A stretch of 7,553 bases of DNA, taken from an uncultured Erysipelotrichaceae bacterium (lineage in GTDB: Bacteria; Bacillota_I; Bacilli_A; Erysipelotrichales; Erysipelotrichaceae). Made by a program: the position numbers and the translations under genes. A model generated the notes under the pieces. The model made no database searches, was not told the DNA's origin, and saw only the letters and a list, made by a program, of their open reading frames with translations. Shown piece after piece: positions 1 to 6,211 of this stretch (within the stretch, counting starts at the first letter, position 1; every line of letters starts with the position of its first letter). The DNA lies in the NCBI GenBank assembly GCA_937957895.1, contig CALFEZ010000184.1, positions 1-7,553 on the forward strand, in the 5' to 3' direction.

Positions 1-1
1 T

Positions 2-1114
2 GATGCATTGACAGTCAATGATGCCAACTTAGGGCCAGTTGATCTTAGAGCACTTAACGGTGTCGTTCATGTCATCGACAAAGTATTGGTTCCTGAAGCA
101 TTCTTTATTGAATTTGATACAGTAGTTGATATCGCATTGTCAAGCCCTGAATTCAGTATCTTGGTTGAAGCACTTGTAACAGCTGATCTTGTTGAAGCTC
201 TACAAGGGGATGGACCATTCACAGTCTTTGCTCCTACAAATCAAGCATTCGCTGACTTGTTGGCAGCTCTTGATATCACAAAAGAACAACTGCTTGCACA
301 ACCAGATCTAGCTAAAGTACTTCTATACCACGTTATCTCTGGAAAAGTATTTGCAGAAGACATTACTGATGGCTTGGAAGTCGAAACTCTAAATACAGGC
401 GAAACGATTACCTTCACCACTGGCTCAGTATTCATCAATGATACTACTGAAGTGATCGATACCGATCTTGAAGCCCTCAATGGTGTAGTGCATGTCATCG
501 ATTCCGTATTGGTTCCTTCCAACTTCACACTAGTTGTCGATGTAGATGATGATGACGATGGTGAAGAGCCGGCATTTGAAACGGTTGTTGATGTCGCATT
601 GTCAAGTGATGATTTCAGTATCTTGGTACTTGCACTTCAAACAGCCGGTTTGGTAGATGCCTTGTTGGGCGAAGGTCCATTCACAGTATTTGCTCCTACC
701 AACGCAGCATTTGAAGAATTGCTAGAAGCTCTTGGCATCACAGCAGCAGATTTGCTTGATCAACCTGATCTAGCAAAAGTCCTTCTCTACCACGTCATTC
801 CTGGTATGGTGTTCTCTGATGAGATCGTAGATGGCTCAGAAGTTGAAACCCTCAATGAAGGTCAAAATCTTGTATTTACTCTTGGATCAGTGATCATCAA
901 TGGTACCACTCTTGTAATCACTGCTGATATTGAAGCAGGTAATGGTGTCGTTCACGTCATCGACTCTGTATTGATCCCTTCCAACTTCACATTGGTTCCT
1001 GCTGATCAACTACCTGACACAGGTGCAGCTAACATTCTAGGTTGGGTTGCACTATTATTGATCTTGGGTACAGGATTGGTCATCGTCAATACTCCAAAGA
1101 AAAGAGAAGAATAA
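2..1114 (+). CDS. Fasciclin (FAS1) repeat surface protein with LPDTG sorting signal, 5'-partial
   Basis: Extracellular adhesion-type protein. The reading frame is open to the left window edge, so the gene starts upstream; the TTG at 8 lies inside the domain and is not a credible start. Counting residues from that TTG: the tail of one FAS1 domain (about 1-32, with NGVVHVIDKVLVP), a complete FAS1 domain (36-171) and a second complete one (190-325). Both complete copies carry the family hallmarks: TVFAPTN plus AF, LLYHVI, and the closing NGVVHVIDSVL. An acidic linker with a run of Asp (about 178-188) separates them. The C-terminus has LPDTG (335-339), a hydrophobic segment (about 341-361) and the charged tail KKREE, which is a sortase-type wall-anchoring signal. 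FAS1 domains are known from secreted or anchored adhesion proteins; the ligand here cannot be read from sequence. The gene ends in TAA and is followed at once by a terminator. Confidence 0.93.
   Translation, partial: DALTVNDANLGPVDLRALNGVVHVIDKVLVPEAFFIEFDTVVDIALSSPEFSILVEALVTADLVEALQGDGPFTVFAPTNQAFADLLAALDITKEQLLAQPDLAKVLLYHVISGKVFAEDITDGLEVETLNTGETITFTTGSVFINDTTEVIDTDLEALNGVVHVIDSVLVPSNFTLVVDVDDDDDGEEPAFETVVDVALSSDDFSILVLALQTAGLVDALLGEGPFTVFAPTNAAFEELLEALGITAADLLDQPDLAKVLLYHVIPGMVFSDEIVDGSEVETLNEGQNLVFTLGSVIINGTTLVITADIEAGNGVVHVIDSVLIPSNFTLVPADQLPDTGAANILGWVALLLILGTGLVIVNTPKKREE
113..982 (+). repeat. Two tandem FAS1-domain coding repeats
   Basis: The two complete FAS1 domains are encoded by diverged tandem copies at about 113-520 and 575-982, offset by about 462 bases. 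They stay alike at the DNA level in several stretches, for example CCATTCACAGT followed by TTTGCTCCTAC near 218 and 680, and ACCACGT near 328 and 790. A third, partial copy runs off the left edge. This suggests duplication within the gene; repeat-number variation between strains is possible but not shown. Confidence 0.8.
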
Positions 1115-1120
1115 TCAATG

Positions 1121-1148
1121 AAAAAAGGTCCCACAAAGGACCTTTTTT
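1121..1148 (+). terminator. Intrinsic terminator of the FAS1 gene
   Basis: GGTCC at 1127-1131 pairs with GGACC at 1138-1142 around a six-base loop. Six A on the left and six T on the right extend the stem and supply the U-tract. It begins 6 bases after the TAA stop of the FAS1 gene. The A/T symmetry means it could act in both directions. Confidence 0.9.
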
Positions 1149-1152
1149 AGAC

Positions 1153-1184
1153 AAAACGAGGTAGGATCGATTACCTCGTTTTTT
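1153..1184 (-). terminator. Intrinsic terminator of the subtilase gene (probably bidirectional)
   Basis: AAAACGAGGTA at 1153-1163 pairs perfectly with TACCTCGTTTT at 1172-1182 (11 bp, 8-base loop). On the minus strand it lies just after the protease stop codon and the stem ends in a run of T. On the plus strand it ends in six T, so it could also back up the FAS1 terminator a few bases away. Confidence 0.85.
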
Positions 1185-1197
1185 ACTTGGTCAACGA

Positions 1198-2565
1198 TCA
1201 ATCGTCCAATGCTTCAAGGGCAGCCATTGCATTAACGATGCCTGAGCCTGTCGCATCTTCATTCCAAGAGTATTCTACCTCTGTTCCATAAGGTGAGTAT
1301 ACCACTGTTGAACCAGGAGCAAGATAAGTGGCAGTATTTTCCAGTATCTCTTCTGCTTCAAATGCTGTCAAAGCAGGATACTTCTGTGCCATCAAAGCAA
1401 CAACCCCGCTCACGTGAGGTGCTGCCATCGATGTACCACCTAAGTAGAAATAAGACAAACGATTTCCACTGTTTAACTGGTATGGACCGACGATATAGGA
1501 ACCGGGAGCTGCTACATCCAGATCCTGTCCTTCTTTTGCACGACTGGAAAAATCAGTGATGTAATATAGCTCCGGCACGTTTGGGTCAGGATCATCGATG
1601 GCGTACCACCAGGCACCTGATAACCATTCACTGGCCCATCCTGAAGCAGCAACTGATATTACCGGTTCATAAGCACCGGGATATCCCATGCCATTTTCTC
1701 CATTATTTCCGGCTGATGCTACGATGATGACACCATTTTCAATGGCATAATCGATAGCTGCTTTCTCAGCTCCATCCAAAACCGGACCACCCAAGCTCAT
1801 GTTGATGATGACAGGATGATCAGCAAGTGGTCCCTTTTTGAGCTCTGTAACATACAGGATCCCTTGAGTGATGACAGAAGACCACCCACGGCCGTTTTGA
1901 TTCATGACTTTAACTGGGATCACTTTGGCTAAAGGTGCCACGCCATTGATGGGGGTCGCTCCTAAACTATACCCCAATATCGTGGAAGCAACGTGCATGC
2001 CATGACCATTGACATCATGTTCCCACTTGTTTGGTTGTTCACTGACAACTCCAAAACCACCTCCACCACCAAATGATTTGGCGTATTCTACGGCGATTCT
2101 TTCTTCAGGGAAGTATTTCCTCCAAGAATCTCGCATCCCCGTATCAAGAACGGCGATATAAACCCCTTCTCCGGTATACTCCACTGTACGATTATTAAAC
2201 CCAACGTTCGTTACATTGATGACATCCAAGTTCCATGTACTCATGCCATCCTCAAAATCACTGACACTGACCGTACTGATCGGTGCCCCTAATCGTTCAG
2301 CATCCTGATTGATGCTGATGACAAACGGCAACGCTTCGATCTGATCGATCTGATTCACTTTTACTCTCATCACTACCACATCGATTTCATCAAAAACATT
2401 GAGAACACTTCCAAACTTTCTCAATGTCTGAAGCACTTCGGTCGTAGCATCTGCAGTTAATGTGATATTGACTCCCACATTTCCGCCTTTAGCAGCAACT
2501 CCGACAGGCATCACTGAAAACAGCAAGACAAAAACCAACAAGCTCTTAACAAAAACCCGTTTCAT
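1198..2565 (-). CDS. Secreted subtilisin-like serine protease (peptidase S8)
   Basis: Exported endopeptidase of 455 residues. An N-terminal signal peptide (basic MKR, hydrophobic core to about 20, likely cut after Ala25) is followed by a short region (about 30-90) resembling an I9-type propeptide that would act as folding chaperone and inhibitor. The S8 catalytic domain follows with the full triad in context: Asp141 (VLDTG), His188 (NGHGMHVAS) and Ser379 (GGTSMAAPH). The oxyanion-hole Asn287 is in ASAGNNG. There is a Gly-rich stretch (166-172) and an acidic, aromatic-rich insert (about 312-338) before the DFSSR segment. No LPxTG or C-terminal membrane anchor is seen, so the mature enzyme should be released or loosely wall-associated. 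The ATG start is supported by GGAAAGGAG 6 bases upstream. It is a single-gene unit with its own promoter and terminator, convergent with the FAS1 gene. Active-protease status is inferred from the intact residues; the substrate is unknown. Confidence 0.95.
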   Translation of the reverse strand: MKRVFVKSLLVFVLLFSVMPVGVAAKGGNVGVNITLTADATTEVLQTLRKFGSVLNVFDEIDVVVMRVKVNQIDQIEALPFVISINQDAERLGAPISTVSVSDFEDGMSTWNLDVINVTNVGFNNRTVEYTGEGVYIAVLDTGMRDSWRKYFPEERIAVEYAKSFGGGGGFGVVSEQPNKWEHDVNGHGMHVASTILGYSLGATPINGVAPLAKVIPVKVMNQNGRGWSSVITQGILYVTELKKGPLADHPVIINMSLGGPVLDGAEKAAIDYAIENGVIIVASAGNNGENGMGYPGAYEPVISVAASGWASEWLSGAWWYAIDDPDPNVPELYYITDFSSRAKEGQDLDVAAPGSYIVGPYQLNSGNRLSYFYLGGTSMAAPHVSGVVALMAQKYPALTAFEAEEILENTATYLAPGSTVVYSPYGTEVEYSWNEDATGSGIVNAMAALEALDD

Positions 2566-2688
2566 GATAAACTCCTTTCCATGATGTTGAAACTTGATTC
2601 GCTTTGTTTACCATAACAACGATCAAACATAGTCGATCATCAGTCATGGCTTTTATCATTTTAGATATGCGATGGTTTCTTTGACTCA

Positions 2689-2717
2689 ATTATACTCCTG
2701 TCAAATATGGAATTGAA
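2689..2717 (-). promoter_or_regulatory. Probable sigma-A promoter of the subtilase gene
   Basis: On the minus strand a perfect TATAAT (2694-2689) follows a weak -35 TTCAAT (2717-2712) at 17-base spacing. This would give a 5' untranslated region of about 115 bases before the protease ATG. A consensus TTGACA at 2704-2699 lies inside the spacer but is only 4 bases from the TATAAT, so it cannot be its -35. I see no strong hairpin in the leader. Confidence 0.5.
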
Positions 2718-2791
2718 GTAGAATTTCATCATGTTACACGAGTTTTCAATGTTTTATGTGCTATGTCATTCACTTTCTTTAATGTGATCCA

Positions 2792-2822
2792 CAATAAAAA
2801 CACGATGCGCCAGGTCATCGTG
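2792..2822 (-). terminator. Intrinsic terminator of the nitroreductase gene
   Basis: CACGATG (2822-2816 on the minus strand) pairs perfectly with CATCGTG (2807-2801) around an 8-base loop and is followed by TTTTTATT. It lies about 28 bases after the nitroreductase stop codon. Confidence 0.88.
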
Positions 2823-2849
2823 TCTTGTATGAGCATGTCTGCGATATAA

Positions 2850-3599
2850 TCAAAGCTCAAACCCTTGTAAACGTATCATATCCAAAACATTGGACTTTCT
2901 TGGTTGGAGCTTTTCATACCTGGAGATGATTTGATCGGCAAAACGTGGCAAGGTCCGATCAGGAAAGCGCAGATCGCGATATTGGGCCAACTGATGATCG
3001 TACTCTTGCAATGCTGTTTGGTAATCCTCACATTCCTTGTATGTGTTTTCAAACACTTTGTATTGCAGCGGCATGCGTGGTTTGATCGTAGGTACCTGAT
3101 CGGGATATCCGATTCCAACACCTAAGATCGGCATGGTAAGTTTTGGAAGCTGCAAAAGTTCGATCAATTGAGCTGTGTCGTTGAGGATACTCCCAAAGTA
3201 GCATGATCCTAAATCAAGGGCTTCTGCAGCATTGACCATGTTTTGAGCAGCCAACACGGCATCGGTCGTACCTTGGATAAAACGATCAAAATCAAAGAGA
3301 GCCTGCAACTGATGGCCTTCTTCTTTTGCGATTTGATCATTGCGATGCGTATCTACCACAAAAATGACGAACACCGGAGGATCATTGACATAATCCTGGT
3401 TGCAGATCTGAGCAATCTTGCTTCTGAGTTCATTGTCGGTGATTTGGATCATCGAAAAACATTGCAGACCATTGGAAGTTGCCGTTTGGTTGGCTACCTG
3501 AAACAGCAACTGGATGATCTCATTTGAGATCGGTCGATCAGAAAAATGTCGGATGGTTTTATGTTCTAGCTGTTTTTTTATCATTTGAGGGATGATCAT
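2850..3599 (-). CDS. NfsA/FRP-type NAD(P)H-dependent flavin oxidoreductase (nitroreductase family)
   Basis: Cytoplasmic FMN enzyme of 249 residues, the usual length for the NfsA/FRP branch. These enzymes pass electrons from NAD(P)H through FMN to flavins, quinones or nitro compounds; the natural substrate is not readable here. Family motifs appear in order: HKTIRHF (13-19, with the FMN-phosphate-type Arg17), SNGLQ (42-46), the glycine-rich GSCYFGSI (131-138), GVGIGYP (160-166) and KPRMPL (173-178). The last two are typical of NfsA-like members rather than short NfsB/NOX types. The C-terminal part (about 185-249) is helical and charged and usually forms part of the dimer. The ATG is preceded by AAGGAG at 8-base spacing. 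It is monocistronic, with its own promoter at 3624-3651 and terminator at 2792-2822, so no operon link to metNIQ is indicated. Confidence 0.9.
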   Translation of the reverse strand: MIIPQMIKKQLEHKTIRHFSDRPISNEIIQLLFQVANQTATSNGLQCFSMIQITDNELRSKIAQICNQDYVNDPPVFVIFVVDTHRNDQIAKEEGHQLQALFDFDRFIQGTTDAVLAAQNMVNAAEALDLGSCYFGSILNDTAQLIELLQLPKLTMPILGVGIGYPDQVPTIKPRMPLQYKVFENTYKECEDYQTALQEYDHQLAQYRDLRFPDRTLPRFADQIISRYEKLQPRKSNVLDMIRLQGFEL

Positions 3600-3623
3600 G
3601 ATTTTTTCTCCTTCTTTTTCTTT

Positions 3624-3651
3624 ATTGTAGCATCAATGGAATGATTTCCAA
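3624..3651 (-). promoter_or_regulatory. Probable sigma-A promoter of the nitroreductase gene (extended -10)
   Basis: On the minus strand TACAAT (3629-3624), preceded by TGC as an extended -10, lies 16 bases from TTGGAA (3651-3646), a 4/6 match to the -35 consensus. Its -35 box touches the T-tract of the metQ terminator, so the two elements are packed without a gap. Confidence 0.65.
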
Positions 3652-3676
3652 AAAAAAACCGCATCATGCGATGCGG
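3650..3676 (-). terminator. Intrinsic terminator of the metNIQ operon
   Basis: CCGCATC (3676-3670 on the minus strand) pairs with GATGCGG (3665-3659) around a GCAT loop and runs into eight or nine T. It begins 8 bases after the metQ stop and separates metNIQ from the nitroreductase gene. Confidence 0.93.
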
Positions 3677-3684
3677 TATGATGC

Positions 3685-4494
3685 TTAAGGCAATACCGAG
3701 ATAACGGTTGGATAGAATGTGTTTTCGATGTATTGTTTGATGGCAGTGGAACTCAATGCACTGATAAGTACTTGTGTCTTTTCACTGTTTTCTTTACCGA
3801 TCTGAACGACCAACACATTGGCAAACGTATTGGCAGCATGAGAATCTTTATCCTCCGTCAACAATACCGATCCTTGGATGTTGGCACCCAGAGCATAGTT
3901 ACCGTTAATGACTGCAAAATCAACATCTACCAACGTTTGTGGCAACAATGCTGCTTCCATCTCAACGAATGTAATGTTATATGGGTTCTCTGTTATGTTG
4001 ATTGGTGTGACATCTTTGGTACCGTCATCACCAAAGGAAATATATCCGTTGTCTTCCAATAAACGCAAAGCACGTGTTTCATTGGTTGGATCATTCGGGA
4101 TGGCGATGGTGACACCACCTGCTGTGATGGCAGACACACTGGTTGATCTTCCTGGATACAATCCCAATGGTTCAAAGTGGATCGCCAGTACGGAAGCAAG
4201 TTTGGTGTTTCGTTCTGCATTGAACTTGTTTAGATATGGTACATGTTGGAAATAGTTGGCATCCAAATCTCCGACATCCAATGCCGTGTTGGGAAGTACA
4301 TAATCAGTAAACTCAACGATTTCCAGCGTATATCCCTGGCTTTCGATGGCAGGTCGTGCTGCTTCTAAGATAAGTGCGTGAGGTGTCGTGGATGCACCAA
4401 CAACGATTTTTTTGTCTTCTGTATCGTCTTTGGAACAGGCAACGATGGACCCGAGTAACAATGCGATAATCGCTATTTTGATTGATTTTTTCAT
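3685..4494 (-). CDS. metQ: MetQ, methionine-binding lipoprotein of the MetNIQ ABC importer
   Basis: Extracytoplasmic binding protein of the methionine importer, 269 residues (NlpA/MetQ family, usual length). The N-terminus is a lipoprotein signal: MKKSIK, a hydrophobic core, and lipobox IVAC with Cys20 as the lipidated residue, followed by a Ser/Asp/Lys-rich linker. Family signatures follow: VGASTTPHALIL (32-43), the DLDANYFQHVPYL region (77-88), the highly characteristic IPNDPTNETRAL segment (132-143), and DFAVINGNYAL (192-202), whose Asn/Tyr region contributes to ligand binding in this family. It is the last gene of the operon, 9 bases after metI. Its AAGGAG site abuts the metI stop, and a terminator follows. 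Methionine as ligand (possibly D- as well as L-) is inferred from family and from the T-box upstream. Confidence 0.95.
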   Translation of the reverse strand: MKKSIKIAIIALLLGSIVACSKDDTEDKKIVVGASTTPHALILEAARPAIESQGYTLEIVEFTDYVLPNTALDVGDLDANYFQHVPYLNKFNAERNTKLASVLAIHFEPLGLYPGRSTSVSAITAGGVTIAIPNDPTNETRALRLLEDNGYISFGDDGTKDVTPINITENPYNITFVEMEAALLPQTLVDVDFAVINGNYALGANIQGSVLLTEDKDSHAANTFANVLVVQIGKENSEKTQVLISALSSTAIKQYIENTFYPTVISVLP

Positions 4495-4503
4495 TTTTTC
4501 TCC

Positions 4504-5151
4504 TTATGTGCGTCTGTGATCCAGACGATCAGCAATGAAATTGAATACACTTTGTATGACTTGAACCATCAGCACCATGATGATGATGGTGATAAACATG
4601 ATGTCGGTCTGGTAACGATGCAATCCATATCGGATGGCAATATCACCTAAACCGCCTCCTCCTACGACTCCCGCCATGGCTGCATATCCTACCAGTGTGA
4701 TCATGGTGAGCGATACAGAGCGAATCAGTGATGGTACCGACTCGACGAGATATACTTTGAATATGATCTGGATAGGGGTTGCCCCCATGGTCGTGGCTGC
4801 TTTGATCAGGCCATCATCCACTTCAAGCAATGCTGCCTCGATCAGACGTGCCACAAACGGGATTGCTCCGATAACCAGAGCTACGATCGAAGCCTGTATC
4901 CCATAAGCTCGACCTACGATAAACCGTGTGATTGGAAACAAGGCAATGATCAAGATGATGAATGGTACCGATCGAACAGCATTGACGATCGATCCCAGAA
5001 CACGCTCGCCTGCCACAAATGGCACGATCCCATCCTTCTTCCATATCGTCAGCAAAACCCCCAACGGAAGTCCTCCTATGATCGCAAACAATGTCGACAT
5101 CGATACGATATAGATCGTGTCGAGCGATCCTTTGATCAAAAGTTGCGTCAT
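4504..5151 (-). CDS. metI: MetI, membrane permease subunit of the methionine ABC importer
   Basis: Integral membrane permease of 215 residues, the usual MetI length, with about five hydrophobic segments (near 15-37, 57-79, 84-103, 146-166 and 183-205). The cytoplasmic EAA loop, which docks on the ATPase, is seen at about 105-123 (EAALLEVDDGLIKAATTMG). The GGGGLGD motif (164-170) before the last membrane segment is typical of MetI. It should act as a homodimer with two MetN ATPases. Its ATG overlaps the metN stop by four bases (ATGA at 5151-5148), so translation is probably coupled. A GGAGG site also lies 7 bases before the start. The product is basic at the C-terminus (DHRRT), which is cytoplasmic. 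Confidence 0.95.
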   Translation of the reverse strand: MTQLLIKGSLDTIYIVSMSTLFAIIGGLPLGVLLTIWKKDGIVPFVAGERVLGSIVNAVRSVPFIILIIALFPITRFIVGRAYGIQASIVALVIGAIPFVARLIEAALLEVDDGLIKAATTMGATPIQIIFKVYLVESVPSLIRSVSLTMITLVGYAAMAGVVGGGGLGDIAIRYGLHRYQTDIMFITIIIMVLMVQVIQSVFNFIADRLDHRRT

Positions 5152-5894
5152 AATGTCCCCTCCAAATAACTCATCAACAGTTTTGTCTTTTCGTGTTTTG
5201 GTTGATAGAACACTTCCCGCACCGGACCATCTTCCACGAAGTATCCGTCATCCATGACGATGACACGTTCACAGATGGCCTTTACGACTGACAATTCATG
5301 GGTAATGATCAAGATCGTAACATTGGTTTGTTGGTGGATCTTGACCAGTAGATCAAGGATCGATTTGGTCGTAACCACATCAAGAGCACTGGTTGGCTCG
5401 TCACACAACAACAATGTCGGGGAAGATGCCAAGGCTCGTGCGATCGCGACCCGTTGTTTCTGTCCTCCGGATAGCTGGGCTGGGTATGCTGCAGATTTCC
5501 CTTGAAGTCCTACCAACTGGATCAGATCATTTACTTTCTCCTTGATCTTGCTTTTAGGCATGTTGATGATCTGAAGTGGAAAAGCGATATTGTCAAATAC
5601 GTTTTTTTGTTCCAGCAGCTGATAGCCCTGAAACACGATGCCAAGCTCACGACGCATTCGAAGCAGATCCTTGCCCCTGAGCTTGAACAGGTCGATATCA
5701 TCGAGCCATATCGTTCCTGAATCAGGTCTCTCGATCAAACTCAATTGACGGATCAACGTCGACTTGCCGGCTCCGCTGGATCCTATGATTCCGATCAACT
5801 CTCTTGAGCCGATCGTTGCACTGATGTTGTTGAGTGCAACCAGTTTTTCGTCATTGCTTTGATAGGATTTCGTTAGATTTTCGATCCTGATCAT
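5148..5894 (-). CDS. metN: MetN, ATPase subunit of the methionine ABC importer (short form, no NIL domain)
   Basis: ABC ATPase that powers methionine uptake through MetI. All nucleotide-binding motifs are intact: Walker A GSSGAGKST (38-46), Q-loop Gln89 in VFQG, signature LSGGQ (141-145), Walker B LLLCDE (161-166, catalytic Glu166), D-loop SALD, and H-loop His199. The product stops at 248 residues, right after the ATPase core. The well-known E. coli and B. subtilis MetN proteins are about 340 residues because of a C-terminal ACT-like NIL domain that binds methionine and inhibits transport. That domain is absent, and the next gene overlaps the stop, so this is not an obvious frameshift. The start is set by AGGAGGTGA just upstream of the ATG. 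It is the first gene of metNIQ, behind a T-box. The metI and metQ neighbours make a methionine role much more likely than a polar amino acid role. Confidence 0.92.
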   Translation of the reverse strand: MIRIENLTKSYQSNDEKLVALNNISATIGSRELIGIIGSSGAGKSTLIRQLSLIERPDSGTIWLDDIDLFKLRGKDLLRMRRELGIVFQGYQLLEQKNVFDNIAFPLQIINMPKSKIKEKVNDLIQLVGLQGKSAAYPAQLSGGQKQRVAIARALASSPTLLLCDEPTSALDVVTTKSILDLLVKIHQQTNVTILIITHELSVVKAICERVIVMDDGYFVEDGPVREVFYQPKHEKTKLLMSYLEGTL

Positions 5895-5909
5895 GGCTCA
5901 CCTCCTAAT

Positions 5910-5940
5910 AAAAAAACTCCCGTCCATCAAGGACGAGAGT
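5910..5940 (-). terminator. T-box attenuator terminator
   Basis: ACTCTCGTCC (5940-5931 on the minus strand) pairs with GGACGGGAGT (5925-5916) over 10 bp with one G-U, around a TTGAT loop, followed by six or seven T. Its 5' arm contains the CTCGTCCTT used by the antiterminator, so the two folds exclude each other. AGGAGG of metN follows within four bases of the T-tract. Confidence 0.93.
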
Positions 5941-6180
5941 GCTCGTGTTACCACCTTAGTTCATCCGATCATCACTGATCGGACCTCTTCAAGTACGCCT
6001 GAAAACAGGTTATACTCTATCGCGTTAACGGGCGAACCCGTCATAGCCTAAAGGGATATCCCTCTCGGTATGCAACTCCAAGACCATTGTTCAGAAGATT
6101 CCATTTACCCTTTCTCATCCACCGGGCTCTCTGTGAAACATCCACTTCTTACTTTTTCTTTTCTTCGTTTTTATTCAAGT
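5910..6180 (-). ncRNA. T-box riboswitch leader, probably tRNA-Met responsive
   Basis: Leader of about 270 bases between the promoter and metN. The T-box core AAGGTGGTAACACG lies at 5957-5944. The antiterminator can form by AAGG (5957-5954) with CCTT (5932-5929) and ACGAG (5946-5942) with CTCGT (5937-5933), leaving the 7-base bulge UGGUAAC. Its UGGU would pair with a tRNA 3' end ACCA, that is discriminator A, as in tRNA-Met. The bulge differs from the usual UGGNACC at one base. Upstream, Stem I shows AGAGAGCCCGGTGGATGAGA and, near 6096-6073, the typical GAACAATGGTCTTGGAG. The ATG at 6087-6085 is the likely specifier codon. Alternative readings there are CAA (Gln) or TGG (Trp). Bacterial tRNA-Trp normally has G73, which argues against Trp. 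Further hairpins are ACGGG-TTCG-CCCGT, CCTG-TTTT-CAGG and TCCGATC-GATCGGA. Confidence 0.9.
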
Positions 6181-6183
6181 GTT

Positions 6184-6211
6184 ATGATACCATACTTTCA
6201 ATTGTTGTCAA
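6184..6211 (-). promoter_or_regulatory. Sigma-A promoter of the T-box-metNIQ operon
   Basis: On the minus strand a perfect -35 TTGACA (6211-6206) and -10 TATCAT (6189-6184, 5/6 match) are separated by 16 bases. Transcription should start near 6176-6178, just before the T-box leader. The -35 lies inside the last codons of the M20 gene, where it encodes part of Ile-Asp-Asn. Confidence 0.8.

Larger units (their letters stand above)
2566..2849. other. Intergenic region between the nitroreductase and subtilase genes
   Basis: A 284-base gap between two genes on the minus strand. It holds the nitroreductase terminator (2792-2822), the probable subtilase promoter (2689-2717) and the protease leader with its ribosome binding site. 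I find no small open frame with a credible start site, no tRNA, and no riboswitch signature in the remainder. Confidence 0.6.

Noticed and set aside
241..528. Minus-strand open frame opposite the FAS1 gene
   Set aside because: It is antisense to a well-supported FAS1 coding region, has no ribosome binding site or recognisable motif, and its composition follows the opposite strand.
113..982. Repeats as a possible CRISPR or mobile-element signature
   Set aside because: The repeats are in-frame protein domains of about 150 residues, diverged, with no short regular spacers, terminal inverted repeats or transposase.
2699..2704. Consensus TTGACA as the -35 of the subtilase promoter
   Set aside because: The nearest -10 (TATAAT) is only 4 bases away and no acceptable -10 lies 16-18 bases downstream. 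The TATAAT with a weak upstream TTCAAT fits better.
3733..4255. Plus-strand open frames opposite metQ
   Set aside because: They are shadows of metQ, which has a lipobox, family motifs and a ribosome binding site. The shadow products resemble nothing known.
5148..5894. Frameshift truncation of metN
   Set aside because: The ATPase core is complete, and the stop overlaps the metI start in the usual ATGA arrangement. No NIL-like sequence is visible in another frame downstream, because that stretch codes for MetI.
5944..5957. S-box (SAM) riboswitch upstream of metN
   Set aside because: The leader has the T-box core, the Stem I motif and an antiterminator/terminator pair. I see no SAM-I junction sequences.
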